Positions 55,395-63,813 of a stretch of DNA of 64,000 bases are shown here, piece after piece. The translations under genes and the position numbers were made by a program. The notes beneath the pieces are model-generated. The model saw only the letters and a program-made list of their open reading frames with translations. It made no database searches and was not told the DNA's origin. Numbering within the stretch: the first letter of the stretch is position 1; each line of letters begins with the position of its first letter. Source of the stretch: Vibrio mexicanus (GTDB taxonomy: Bacteria > Pseudomonadota > Gammaproteobacteria > Enterobacterales > Vibrionaceae); NCBI RefSeq assembly GCF_001012815.1, contig NZ_JYJP01000016.1, forward strand, positions 28,161 through 92,160, given 5' to 3'.

Positions 55395-56660
55395 ATGACC
55401 GATCAAACACCACAAGCAACATTTGCCGATCTCGGCCTAATTCCAACTCTAGTAGAACGACTCACCGAGTTAGAATATAGCCAGCCGACCCCAATCCAAA
55501 CGCATACTATCCCTTGTGTTCTAGAAGGGCGAGATATCATCGGTGGTGCTAATACAGGTTCGGGTAAAACGGCAGCGTTTACGTTACCTATTCTGCAAAA
55601 GATTGTTGAGCAAGGTGAATCGAACAGTCGCCGCGGCAACTACGTTTCTCATCTGATCCTTGTACCGACTCGTGAACTGGCATCGCAGGTGGCTTATAAC
55701 GTTAAATCATACTCGTACCACTTAAGAGACAAGATCAAAACGGTTGCTGTGTTTGGTGGCGTATCAGTAAATCCGCAGATGCTCGCACTTCGTGGTGGCT
55801 GCGACATCGTAGTGGCAACACCGGGTCGATTGCTTGATTTGGTATCGAGCAACGCGATTAAGCTAGATGAAGTGAAAACGCTAGTGCTTGATGAAGCAGA
55901 CCGCATGCTGAGTCTTGGCTTTACGGAAGAACTAAACAAAATTCTTGCACTGTTGCCAGAGAAGAAGCAAACCTTGCTGTTCTCGGCGACGTTCCCAGAC
56001 AAAGTGACGACATTAGCTCAGCACCTATTGAGCGATCCGGTTGAAGTTCAACTGCAAAGCGCAGAAGAGAGCACTTTGGTTCAGCGTGTGTTTAGTGTTA
56101 ATAAAGGCGAGAAAACAGCGGTACTGGCGCATTTGATTAAGCAATATCAATGGCGTCAAACGTTGATTTTCGTGAATGCGAAGAGCGCGTGTAACCACCT
56201 AGCTCAGAAACTGTCGAAACGCGGAATCACAGCAGAAGTGTTCCACGGCGACAAAGGGCAGGGTGCTCGTACCCGTGTGCTTGAAGGATTCAAGTCTGGT
56301 GAGATCCAAGTGTTGATCGCAACCGATATCGCAGCGCGCGGTCTGGATATTGAAAAACTGCCTGTTGTAATTAACTTCGATCTTCCGCGTAGCCCAGCAG
56401 ACTATATGCACCGAATCGGTCGAAGCGGCCGTGCGGGTGAAGTTGGCCTTGGCTTATCTTTGATTGATTACGATGATTATCATCACTTCAAAGTTATTGA
56501 GAAGAAAAACAAGTTCCGTCTTGAGCGTGAACAGGTAGAAGGCTTTGAAGTTGAAGACGACCAAAGCGAAGCGTACTTCTTACCTATGCGGCCGCAACCA
56601 AAACCTGCTGGCACAGGAAAAAAGAAGAAGAAAAAACGCAATCCACAGAACAACGACTAA
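55395..56660 (+). CDS. DEAD-box RNA helicase
   Basis: A 421-aa DEAD-box ATPase. Q-motif (TPIQTHTIP), Walker A ANTGSGKT, PTRELA, DEAD in VLDEADRM, SAT in LFSATFPDK, and the C-domain with DIAARGLDIEKL and HRIGRSGRAG are intact. The C-tail is short and basic (GKKKKKKRNPQNND), as in RhlE-like helicases; it lacks the DbpA or CsdA RNA-binding extensions. A RhlE-like role in ribosome maturation or RNA turnover is likely but not certain. It ends in a strong terminator. Confidence 0.92.
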   Translation: MTDQTPQATFADLGLIPTLVERLTELEYSQPTPIQTHTIPCVLEGRDIIGGANTGSGKTAAFTLPILQKIVEQGESNSRRGNYVSHLILVPTRELASQVAYNVKSYSYHLRDKIKTVAVFGGVSVNPQMLALRGGCDIVVATPGRLLDLVSSNAIKLDEVKTLVLDEADRMLSLGFTEELNKILALLPEKKQTLLFSATFPDKVTTLAQHLLSDPVEVQLQSAEESTLVQRVFSVNKGEKTAVLAHLIKQYQWRQTLIFVNAKSACNHLAQKLSKRGITAEVFHGDKGQGARTRVLEGFKSGEIQVLIATDIAARGLDIEKLPVVINFDLPRSPADYMHRIGRSGRAGEVGLGLSLIDYDDYHHFKVIEKKNKFRLEREQVEGFEVEDDQSEAYFLPMRPQPKPAGTGKKKKKKRNPQNND

Positions 56661-56706
56661 ACCGTCGAATCTCTATTGGGCGGCTAGAACTGAGAGAGAA
56701 AAATAG

Positions 56707-56742
56707 AGAGCCTCGCTTGATGTAACAAGCGAGGCTCTTTTT
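56707..56742. terminator. Bidirectional terminator
   Basis: AGAGCCTCGCTTG (56707-56719) pairs perfectly with CAAGCGAGGCTCT (56726-56738), then Ts. It lies between the helicase and the convergent VF530 gene. Confidence 0.93.
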
Positions 56743-56756
56743 CATCTTATGATTGA

Positions 56757-57182
56757 CTATCGACGCTGTGAACGTCCGCGACCAGAGCGTTCTTTGAAAG
56801 ACGAGGCGGCTTTCGCTTGAGATTTTAGAATCGAATCTACCGTAAGTGGCATCGGCTCTTTAGGTTTGAGACCATGACGGAAAGTACGCGCTCTCGGTGG
56901 CAAATCATACTCTTCCACACTAGCGCGTGGCATGCGCTTAAAGCGGTAGAGGTAAAAGTTCTCTAACTTCTCTCTTGCCCATTCGGTTTTCTTCAAATAC
57001 TTCACACTACTGGCAATAGAAGGATTGGTGTTGAAGCAGTTAAAACGCATGGCGGCGTCGAGAATGTCCCAGCCATAAAAGTCCACCAACTCTTGCAACA
57101 TGGTTTCGAGTTTTAACCCGTGCAGTGGATTGTTTTGTTGCAGTTCTATTCTTTTTTCGTCAGTCATCATTTTGGTGGCCAT
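56757..57182 (-). CDS. VF530-family DNA-binding protein
   Basis: A 141-aa protein whose N-terminal 75 residues match the VF530 domain (NPLHGLKLETMLQELVDFYGW, then FNCFNTNPSIASSVKYLKKTEWAREKLENFYL), a small helical fold named after Vibrio fischeri VF530 and annotated as DNA-binding. The C-terminal 65 residues are a basic extension (PRARTFRHGLKPKEP ... KERSGRGRSQRR) that could bind nucleic acid. It converges on the DEAD-box gene. The ATG at 57182 could be replaced by one five codons downstream. Confidence 0.83.
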   Translation of the reverse strand: MATKMMTDEKRIELQQNNPLHGLKLETMLQELVDFYGWDILDAAMRFNCFNTNPSIASSVKYLKKTEWAREKLENFYLYRFKRMPRASVEEYDLPPRARTFRHGLKPKEPMPLTVDSILKSQAKAASSFKERSGRGRSQRR

Positions 57183-57502
57183 AGTGCTTAGGAATATAGG
57201 TATCTATAAGTTCAGTTTTGAAGGGGCGGAGTTTAACAGAGTATAGCGCTTAGAGATATGTGTGGTGGTGTACGTGCAGTTCGAAAAGGATAGTTTCAGG
57301 TGAAATGGTGTTTTATAAAATTGACAATTAAATTTATACTGCATATATTCCTGCCATGGTAAGTCACTAAAAACATTCACAATACCAATTGGTTGGTTTG
57401 GTGGTTAAGATAAATCTGGACAGCGTGTTCAGTTCGGCGCGTTGAGTTTTGATAGTGTTCATCAGGTTGAGTGAGCAGTATTCAACAAAATGGAGATATG
57501 CG
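57183..57502. other. Intergenic region, no gene seen
   Basis: A 320-bp, AT-rich spacer between divergent genes. An upstream in-frame extension of the 57503 gene is open from 57449 but has no ribosome site. No other structure was noted. Confidence 0.45.
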
Positions 57503-57658
57503 ATGAGTCATTGGTTAGACTATTTTCCGTACGTGGCAATGGCAATTAAGTTAATTGCTCTTGGGGTCGCTGGATATTTCGCCATCAAATGGCACTTCGA
57601 TCAAGATAAGAAGTTAAAACAGCAAGAACAAGAGGCAAAAGAAGCGAAAGAGTCGTAA
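57503..57658 (+). CDS. Small single-helix membrane protein, 51 aa
   Basis: A 51-aa protein: MSHWLDYFPYVAMAIKLIAL, then a membrane helix to about residue 29 (GVAGYFAIKWHF), and a highly charged tail (DQDKKLKQQEQEAKEAKES). The start at 57503 is fixed by GGAGA 6 bases upstream. The layout (one helix, charged cytoplasmic coil) resembles small regulatory or assembly membrane proteins. No family recognised. Confidence 0.65.
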   Translation: MSHWLDYFPYVAMAIKLIALGVAGYFAIKWHFDQDKKLKQQEQEAKEAKES

Positions 57659-57874
57659 AAAGCACGATGACTTAAACATCGAACTAGAGCTTCATTACAA
57701 CACTTCTCAATAAAATGCTGAACCACTTTAGTTAGCTTCTTTTTCAAGACACTTTGCTCTATCTAAGTCTCAGCTCATCTTGGATTCTAGAAGCAATCCC
57801 ACGCGTACATTCATTTCGGTTTGCATCATGGAATATCTAAGGTCTCTCTCGCTCTCTTAAGGAAAACTGCCTCA

Positions 57875-58755
57875 ATGACATACAGTAAAGCCACCGCCAT
57901 CGGTTTAGTTGCCATATTGATGTGGAGCACTGCGGTTGGTTTGATTAGAACCGTTGCTGAGGCTTTAGGCGCGGTAGGCGGAGCGGCGATGATTTATACG
58001 CTTAGCTCAGTTGTACTGCTTGTGGCAGTCGGCTTTCCAAATCTTGCCAAGTTTCCTCGCCGTTATCTCATTTTGGGTGGTTTGCTTTTCGTTGTCTACG
58101 AGCTGTGCCTCTCGCTTTCCGTGGGTTTCGCCACTACCAGTAAACAAGCGATCGAGGTGAGTATGGTTAACTACTTATGGCCAAGCTTCACCTTAGTGCT
58201 TGCGCTTCTTGTAAGCGGAAAAAGAATGTCATTGATGATGTTCGTTGGGATGATCATCTGTCTTTGTGGAGTTGGCAAAGTGCTTGCTGGGGATGATGGG
58301 TTTTCGCTAACAGAGATGGGGGCCAACATCATCAGCAACCCATTAAGCTACGGGCTCGCTTTTTCTGGAGCAGTCATTTGGAGTGTCTATTGCGTATACA
58401 CCAAGAAAGCCGCGGAAGGGTTTAATGGGATTACGCCATTTTTTATGCTCACGGCTACGGTCTTGTGGTGTAAACTTGGCCTGAGCGAAAACCCGGTAAT
58501 GACGTTTTCACCCAGAGTGCTTATCGATCTTGTGTTGGTTTCCTGTGCGATGGGTTTAGGCTATGCCGCATGGAATATTGGCATATTACATGGCAATGTT
58601 ACCGTACTGGCGACCGCTTCTTATTTTACTCCGGTGCTTTCAGCTTTGTTTGCAGCACTTCTACTGGAAGAATCTCTCGGTGTTGGCTTTTGGCTGGGGC
58701 GTCGATGGTGAGCATCGGCTCAGTTATCTGCTGGATAGCCTCTAAACAGAACTGA
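57875..58755 (+). CDS. yddG: YddG aromatic amino acid exporter (EamA/DMT), frameshifted at the end
   Basis: An about 293-aa DMT transporter with ten helices, clearly similar to E. coli YddG (LWSTAVGLIR, QAIEVSMVNYLWPS, YCVYTKKAAEGFNGIT, AAWNIGILHGNVTVLA). YddG exports aromatic amino acids and related compounds. The frame breaks in the last helix at 58696-58699, where one G of a run is missing. Restored, it reads GVGFWLGASMVSIGSVICW and ends IASKQN at 58755. Without it the protein ends ...FWLGRRW at 58711. The start is ATG 57875 with AAGGA upstream. Confidence 0.9.
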
Positions 58756-58888
58756 ACATTTGGATGTCTGTTGTTGGGCTTGCTGAGCATTTATGACACC
58801 TTGTATTTCAAACAGAGACAGGGTCCAATACCGCTTAATATCATATTCACCAAGAACCTTTTAAGGCACTACATAGGACGTTTGCATA

Positions 58889-59197
58889 ATGCGCAAATCA
58901 GACAAGAAGATCGAAAACCAAATTAGAGATGTGTTGACCGATGTATGTGAAGGTACGTTGAAAAGCTATGAAGGTTTTCAATGGGTAACGCACACCGTTA
59001 AGTATTCTGCTTTTCCTCAGAGTTTAAAAATTGCCTGTGTATTCGAAACGAATCAAGATAGAGCGAAGTTTCTAAACTCAGAAGGCCCACAGCATGTCTC
59101 AGCCACAATCCAAATGGCGTTTAACCAAGTTGGAGTCCAACTCAAGAACGTGGATAAGCTAATTAGTTACGATACTGAGGAGAATCGTAAGCGTTAG
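58889..59197 (+). CDS. Conserved hypothetical protein, 102 aa
   Basis: A soluble mixed alpha/beta protein (MRKSDKKIENQIRDVLTDVCEG; FQWVTHTVKYSAFPQSLKIACVFETN; FNQVGVQLKNVDKLISYDTEEN). The alternation of two helices with two central strands looks like a compact domain. No catalytic motif is visible. It precedes the MazG-like gene by 60 bp on the same strand and may share its transcript. Confidence 0.6.
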   Translation: MRKSDKKIENQIRDVLTDVCEGTLKSYEGFQWVTHTVKYSAFPQSLKIACVFETNQDRAKFLNSEGPQHVSATIQMAFNQVGVQLKNVDKLISYDTEENRKR

Positions 59198-59257
59198 GGA
59201 TCGACATTGTTGACGTCTTTAAACAAATAAACAGATCGAAAACCGAACTAGGAAATT

Positions 59258-59542
59258 ATGAAGTTATCTGAGTTGCAAAGTCACATTAAAGAGTTTGATT
59301 ATGCTCCCGATTTACCAGAGCACTATTTTCTCAAATTAGTCGAAGAAGTGGGTGAGTTGTCTGAATCTATTCGCAGTGGGAAAGGCGGTCAACCCGATTT
59401 GGAAGACCTAAAAGGCTCGATTGCTGAAGAGCTATATGATGTTTTGTACTACGTTTGCGCTCTGGCGAACATTTACGATGTTAACCTAGAACAAACGCAT
59501 GACCTGAAAGAAATATTGAATAAGGTTAAATACAACCGCTAG
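59258..59542 (+). CDS. MazG-like nucleotide pyrophosphohydrolase
   Basis: A 94-aa protein with the MazG metal-binding pattern ExxE-(12-28)-ExxD: EEVGELSESI (about 29-38) and EELYDVLYYVCAL (about 57-69). MazG-like enzymes hydrolyse nucleoside triphosphates to monophosphates and clear aberrant nucleotides. At this length it is a single-domain member. AGGA precedes the ATG. The CYTH gene follows 86 bp later. Confidence 0.87.
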   Translation: MKLSELQSHIKEFDYAPDLPEHYFLKLVEEVGELSESIRSGKGGQPDLEDLKGSIAEELYDVLYYVCALANIYDVNLEQTHDLKEILNKVKYNR

Positions 59543-59628
59543 AGCGCTTACCGCTGAGCAACATGTGTATGCTCAAGTTTAGCTGCACACGTCAATGATA
59601 ATATTCTCTTTTTCTAACGGATGGCCAA

Positions 59629-60204
59629 ATGAGCGACGAGCATTTTAAAGGGAAGTATGAGGTAGAGCTTAAGTACCGCGTCGAGTCTAAGACCAGTTTC
59701 TTAGACGTTTTAAAACAAATGCCTCACGAAATAATGCTAGAGGATAATCTAGAATCCGATTGGTATTTCGATACGCCTGATAAATCTTTGAAGCAGCAGA
59801 ACAAGAGTGTCTGTATTCGCATAATGGAGCCATCAGGCATCAAGCTTTGGATTGTTAAAGGTCCCGAAGCAGACCGATGTGAGGCCACGAACATTGCCGA
59901 TGCTAACAGCGCCAAAAGTATGCTTCAAACCATGGGTTACGAAGTCACTTTGAAAGCAACTAAAACGCGAAGTATCTATTTCGTCGGTAAGTTTCACATC
60001 ACGGTAGACACTTTAAATGGCATTGGTGACTTTGCAGAGTTCGCAATCATGACAGACGATGAATCGATGCTAGACACCTATAAAGTTGAACTTGAAAACT
60101 TAGCGAGTAAGTTTGGATTAACAGACTCGGCTTTACAGACCAAATCCTATAAGCAAATGTTCTTAGAAAACCACACATCGAGAAACGGTGGAAGTGGATT
60201 TTAA
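59629..60204 (+). CDS. CYTH-domain protein (CyaB/ThTPase-like)
   Basis: A 191-aa protein with the CYTH signature ExExK in YEVELKYRV (Glu11, Glu13, Lys15) at the start. Further strand motifs are SVCIRIMEPSGIKLWIVKGPE, KTRSIYFVGKFHITVDTLNGIGDFAEFAI and SYKQMFLEN near the end. CYTH enzymes act on triphosphates: class IV adenylate cyclase (CyaB), thiamine triphosphatase or inorganic triphosphatase. Size and motif order fit the CyaB-like branch, but activity cannot be told from sequence. It sits in a small cluster with a MazG-like hydrolase. Confidence 0.87.
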   Translation: MSDEHFKGKYEVELKYRVESKTSFLDVLKQMPHEIMLEDNLESDWYFDTPDKSLKQQNKSVCIRIMEPSGIKLWIVKGPEADRCEATNIADANSAKSMLQTMGYEVTLKATKTRSIYFVGKFHITVDTLNGIGDFAEFAIMTDDESMLDTYKVELENLASKFGLTDSALQTKSYKQMFLENHTSRNGGSGF

Positions 60205-60605
60205 ACACTTGGCACCTTTTCCGCCGAGTGTCAGCCTTGTTCCTTTCACGAACGGTTGTCGCATGCACTATGTATGAACCGTGCCTTTAGAGTGAATAAA
60301 GAGAACTCTATCACATGGATAACATTGACGTTTTTTGTCGGTGACGTAAAGATAGTGATGTGTGCAAAACCTATTATTTGTTAATCCGTACAGAATGATA
60401 TTTCCAAGCCAGCGGCGACCAGTGTTAGTAAATCGCTCGTGTAACCACTGGGTGTGTAAGATATTGAATTAAGAGAAAGTGGGATTCGGAATAGCAGAGC
60501 CAATCGGTAACTCTCACGCTCCAAAGAACCATGCGTTCTCGATCATTAATGGACTGAGCAGCCCATGGGATCGCCATGTAATACCTCAAGGGATTTAAGC
60601 AGAGT
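60205..60605. other. Intergenic region with a hairpin
   Basis: A 401-bp spacer without a convincing ORF. An interrupted palindrome (ACACTTGGC ... GCCGAGTGT, 60206-60232) just after the CYTH stop could end that transcript, though no T-tract follows. The rest would contain the promoter of the 60606 gene. Confidence 0.5.
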
Positions 60606-62416
60606 ATGACGCAGAGTATTTCAGCCCAGTGTGAGCTGGTATCATTTAAATTATTCTTTCACGGTGGATTAAACCAGGTGCAGGTGCATTGCTTGAAGGG
60701 GGAGGGCACTTGTTTAAGTCAGTATGAATTGGCTGGTAGCGAGCACAAGCTTGTCTTGCTGCAGTGGTTAGATAATACAACCCTTTTGGCCATGGATTCA
60801 TGGGGAAAGCTGTATCGGTGGCCGTTTCACGAGGGTGACCACCGTACGGTCGAACCCGTACTGGATATGCAGTTGCGTCCTTTTATAGATGCGTGGTTTA
60901 TAGGCAATACCTTGTGGTTTGCAGCGGAGAGTGAACTCGACGGACCCTCCGGTCAACGTTTGTTCGGGCTCGATCTAGCTAAGCTGCAATTGATTTATGA
61001 CCGTCCCATGGACCTCGATTTTGAAGAAGGCACCTTGGTCCTGCTGTCACAGGGTGAATGGGCCTGCTATCAACGAAGTAGCAAGCCGGGCTATAAATTT
61101 CGAACGCATTCCGTCGTGCGCTTTAATGCTAATACCATGGAAGTCCAAACTACTGAGCTTGCCAGTAAGCCCACGATTGATCCCTTGAGTTTCCGTAAAA
61201 CCCTTTTTGTTGATCGCCAAGCGGGAACACTGCTTTGTGCAGACACCAGCTCCGTCGAGGCCATCACAGATGACAAGGGAGTCAGTCGGTATGGCTTTGC
61301 GTTGCAATTAGTCGATCTTTACTCACAACGTCTGCTCTGGTCAAAAACGGTACGCTACCTGAGTGGCGACGAGATCGCCGATGATTTTGATCGTGATGAG
61401 ATCATCGAGTCTCTAGACGCGATTGCCAATGGCGACGTCAGTCACCAACACAATGAGGCTTGGCAGTCATTGGTAGAATGCCTGACCGATGTCCAGTTTG
61501 ATAGTGCAGGTGAACATTTTTGGTTGGCATGGCAAGGAGGACTGGTTCAGTGTCTCACTCGTCAAGGTGAGATTATCCATGGACCTACCGCACTGCATGC
61601 GAAACCTGGGCAAAGTTTCTCTCAGCATGAAGAGAGCTACCTGCTTGAGTGCATCAACCAAGGTGACCAGACTCAACTGCTTTTAGCACAGGGCGACCGG
61701 GAATGGGCCAAACTTTGGTGGGCCAATGTACCCAAGGCTTGCGAAGCTGGGGTCAGAACCGAAGATAGTGCTGCGCTGATTGCTACACAAGCTATACCCG
61801 CTCAACGGGCACAGCTGCGTGTTCCTCGAAACGAAGTGGTTGAGCCGATGAAAAGTGGCCAGATAAACTTTTTCTGTGCCGATCTGCAATGCCGTCAACA
61901 TGGCGTCGCGACCTTAAACTCACTATTGAATAGCCTGCCAGCGTTGCAGGCTAACTATGAACGACAGGCAAAGGCTACACATGACACGATCTTACCCCTG
62001 TTTTTCTGTTTCACCGCGCTGCAACCTCAGCTAGTCGAGACGGCCAGTGAGTATAACCTGTTCCCTTCGCTTGCCTACGAGCTGATGGCGCCGACATGCT
62101 TGCGACCCTTATCGATAAGATTGCGGCTTGGTCCTGTTGTGGGCGACTGTTCGGTCAAGAGGACAAGCCTGTGTTAGCAGATGCAGTGTTGTCACTAGTG
62201 GACAAAGCCGAGTACTTACCAGTTTTGACCCGCTATTTTCAGTCCATAGCGACTTCCACAGAGAATCAAGCGTTCCACTGCAACCAGACTCTACCAGCGA
62301 TCCGCGAGAGCCATGCGGGAACAGAAGCATTGACGCTCTTTGAGCAGCAGGTGCCTTGGCCTTGGAACGATCCCGCTCACAGCATCGCTCAGCCAGATCC
62401 TTACGACGACTGGTAA
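60606..62416 (+). CDS. Large orphan protein, about 603 aa, frameshifted
   Basis: A cytoplasmic-looking protein without signal peptide. The first 350 or so residues alternate short strands with W/L-rich repeats (LVLLQWLDNTTLLAMDSWGKLYRWPF, IDAWFIGNTLWFAAESELDG, FWLAWQGGLVQCLTRQG), which suggests a beta-propeller. The rest is helical with a Cys-containing run. The frame breaks near 62090-62092 (one missing C or G); it then continues DMLATLIDKIAAWSCCGRLFG and ends DPYDDW. Base use seems more GC-rich than the neighbours, consistent with transfer. I recognise no family. It stands alone between two spacers. Confidence 0.6.
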
Positions 62417-62430
62417 CTTTTTTATTGTTG

Positions 62431-62461
62431 GCGGCAGTAGCTAGCAGTCTACTGCCGTTTA
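62431..62461 (+). terminator. Terminator after the orphan gene
   Basis: CGGCAGTAG (62432-62440) pairs perfectly with CTACTGCCG (62449-62457), followed by TTT. Confidence 0.75.
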
Positions 62462-62510
62462 TTGAAATCGATATAGCATACCTGCATAGTGGTTTGAATA
62501 ACAAATAAAG

Positions 62511-62528
62511 AAGCCTTAATACAGGCTT
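62511..62528 (-). terminator. Minus-strand terminator for the HPP gene
   Basis: AAGCCT (62511-62516) and AGGCTT (62523-62528); read on the minus strand it is followed by a T-rich CTTTATTTG. Confidence 0.6.
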
Positions 62529-62537
62529 TCCCTTAGC

Positions 62538-62996
62538 TCAAGAGTACATAGCCGTAAACTTTGCTCTACCTATCTTAAATACCTTACCCACTAACACTAT
62601 CAATACGGCACCGGTAAGCACTGGGGTTATTAAGAATGCCCAGCTTTGCGCAGTTAACATGATCAAAATCGGATTTGCTCCCGCTGGCGGATGTGTGGTT
62701 TTGGTCAGTAACATCAGCGAAACACCAAGCCCAGTCGCGATAGCCAATGTAACGGGAGTTACCCCTATAAACTGGGTGAAAGCAACACCTATAGATGCAG
62801 TTACTAAATGCCCAAGAATCACATTTTTGGGTTGGGCTAACGGGCTATCTGGCAGCCCAAATACCAATACTGTTGTTGCGCCAAATGGTGCCATGATAAA
62901 TGCGATATCTATGAGTGACGCTTCCAAATGGCTCAGTACGCCAATGGCAATGGCGGCCCCAATCCCGGCTAAACAAGAAACAATGTAGTTATTCAT
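62538..62996 (-). CDS. HPP-family membrane protein
   Basis: A 152-aa membrane protein with about four helices. The family signature is THPPAGANPIL in the third region (about 100-110). Other HPP blocks, IMAPFGATTVLVFG and PLAQPKNVILGHLV, are present. HPP proteins have been linked to nitrite transport in plants and cyanobacteria; in vibrios the substrate is not known. The start at 62996 is chosen because the family N-terminus begins here (NNYIVSCLAGIGAA); upstream codons run through the operator. It is divergent from a TetR regulator. Confidence 0.87.
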   Translation of the reverse strand: MNNYIVSCLAGIGAAIAIGVLSHLEASLIDIAFIMAPFGATTVLVFGLPDSPLAQPKNVILGHLVTASIGVAFTQFIGVTPVTLAIATGLGVSLMLLTKTTHPPAGANPILIMLTAQSWAFLITPVLTGAVLIVLVGKVFKIGRAKFTAMYS

Positions 62997-63026
62997 TTTC
63001 GTGTGCTCGTGTGTGCTTATAAAATA

Positions 63027-63044
63027 GTAGACCAGTCTGTCTAC
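63027..63044. promoter_or_regulatory. TetR-type operator 1
   Basis: GTAGACCAGTCTGTCTAC has perfect GTAGAC/GTCTAC outer arms and lies 31 bp upstream of the HPP start codon. It matches operator 2 in arms and length. Confidence 0.8.
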
Positions 63045-63053
63045 ATTGAAAGG

Positions 63054-63071
63054 GTAGACAACTTGGTCTAC
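63054..63071. promoter_or_regulatory. TetR-type operator 2
   Basis: GTAGACAACTTGGTCTAC has the same arms as operator 1, centred 27 bp from it. Both lie between HPP and the TetR gene, so one dimer per site could repress both. Confidence 0.8.
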
Positions 63072-63112
63072 TATTGTCAAACGTTTTTGATAGGGTGTTT
63101 GGCTAGTAGGCA

Positions 63113-63664
63113 ATGAATAAGAAACGACAACAGTTAATCGATACAGCCCTCGATCTGTTTTATCTTCAGGGTATTCACTCGGTTGGTATTAATGAGGTTC
63201 TTAAAGTCTCTGGCGTTGCGAAGCGAACGCTTTACAGTCACTTCGACAGCAAAGAGGCTTTGATTCATGCAACGCTCGAGCAAAGGCATGCCAACTTTAT
63301 GCATTGGTTAGAACTAACCTTGAGTGACGCCTCTTCTGAACAGCAACTTGTCTCTGATTTATTTGATGGTTTGAATCGTTGGTTCAATGGTGAAGCCAGT
63401 GAGCTCGGGGACTTCAGAGGGTGCTTTTTCATCAATACATCGGCAGAGTTTAGTGACGTTGACAGCGACATTGTTAAGTATTGCTCTTTCCACAAAAGTG
63501 AGGTTAAGCGCTTAATTCAAAGTAAATTAACCGATGATAATCCTCAGCTTTTGAATGCTATTTGTATCATGAAGGAGGGAGCGATCATTACTGCGCACAT
63601 GACTAGAAAGGGTGACGAAGTATGCCAACAGAGCAAAGACGCATTGAGGGCACTTTGTACTTAA
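63113..63664 (+). CDS. TetR/AcrR-family regulator
   Basis: A 183-aa regulator with an intact frame. The HTH is GIHSVGINEVLKVSGVAKRTL followed by YSHFDSKEALIHATLEQR (about 20-58). The ligand domain holds a short Cys stretch (GCFFINTSAEF), typical of the YcdC/AcrR subgroup. It is divergent from the HPP gene over two identical-armed operators, so autoregulation and HPP control are likely. A hairpin terminator follows. Confidence 0.92.
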   Translation: MNKKRQQLIDTALDLFYLQGIHSVGINEVLKVSGVAKRTLYSHFDSKEALIHATLEQRHANFMHWLELTLSDASSEQQLVSDLFDGLNRWFNGEASELGDFRGCFFINTSAEFSDVDSDIVKYCSFHKSEVKRLIQSKLTDDNPQLLNAICIMKEGAIITAHMTRKGDEVCQQSKDALRALCT

Positions 63665-63696
63665 ACGTTCCGTTTGTACATAAACGGAACGTTTGG
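63663..63696 (+). terminator. Hairpin terminator after the TetR gene
   Basis: AAACGTTCCGTTT (63663-63675), a 6-base loop and AAACGGAACGTTT (63682-63694) pair perfectly over 13 bp, followed by a short GGATTT. Confidence 0.78.
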
Positions 63697-63813
63697 ATTT
63701 AAATCGCTCTAATTTGGTGGCTAGTGACATCGTATCCATACAATGTAGGGCTATCGCGGGAAATTCCAACTAAGATAGAAATTCACGCAAGGTGTCTTCT
63801 TGCTAGCTTAACG

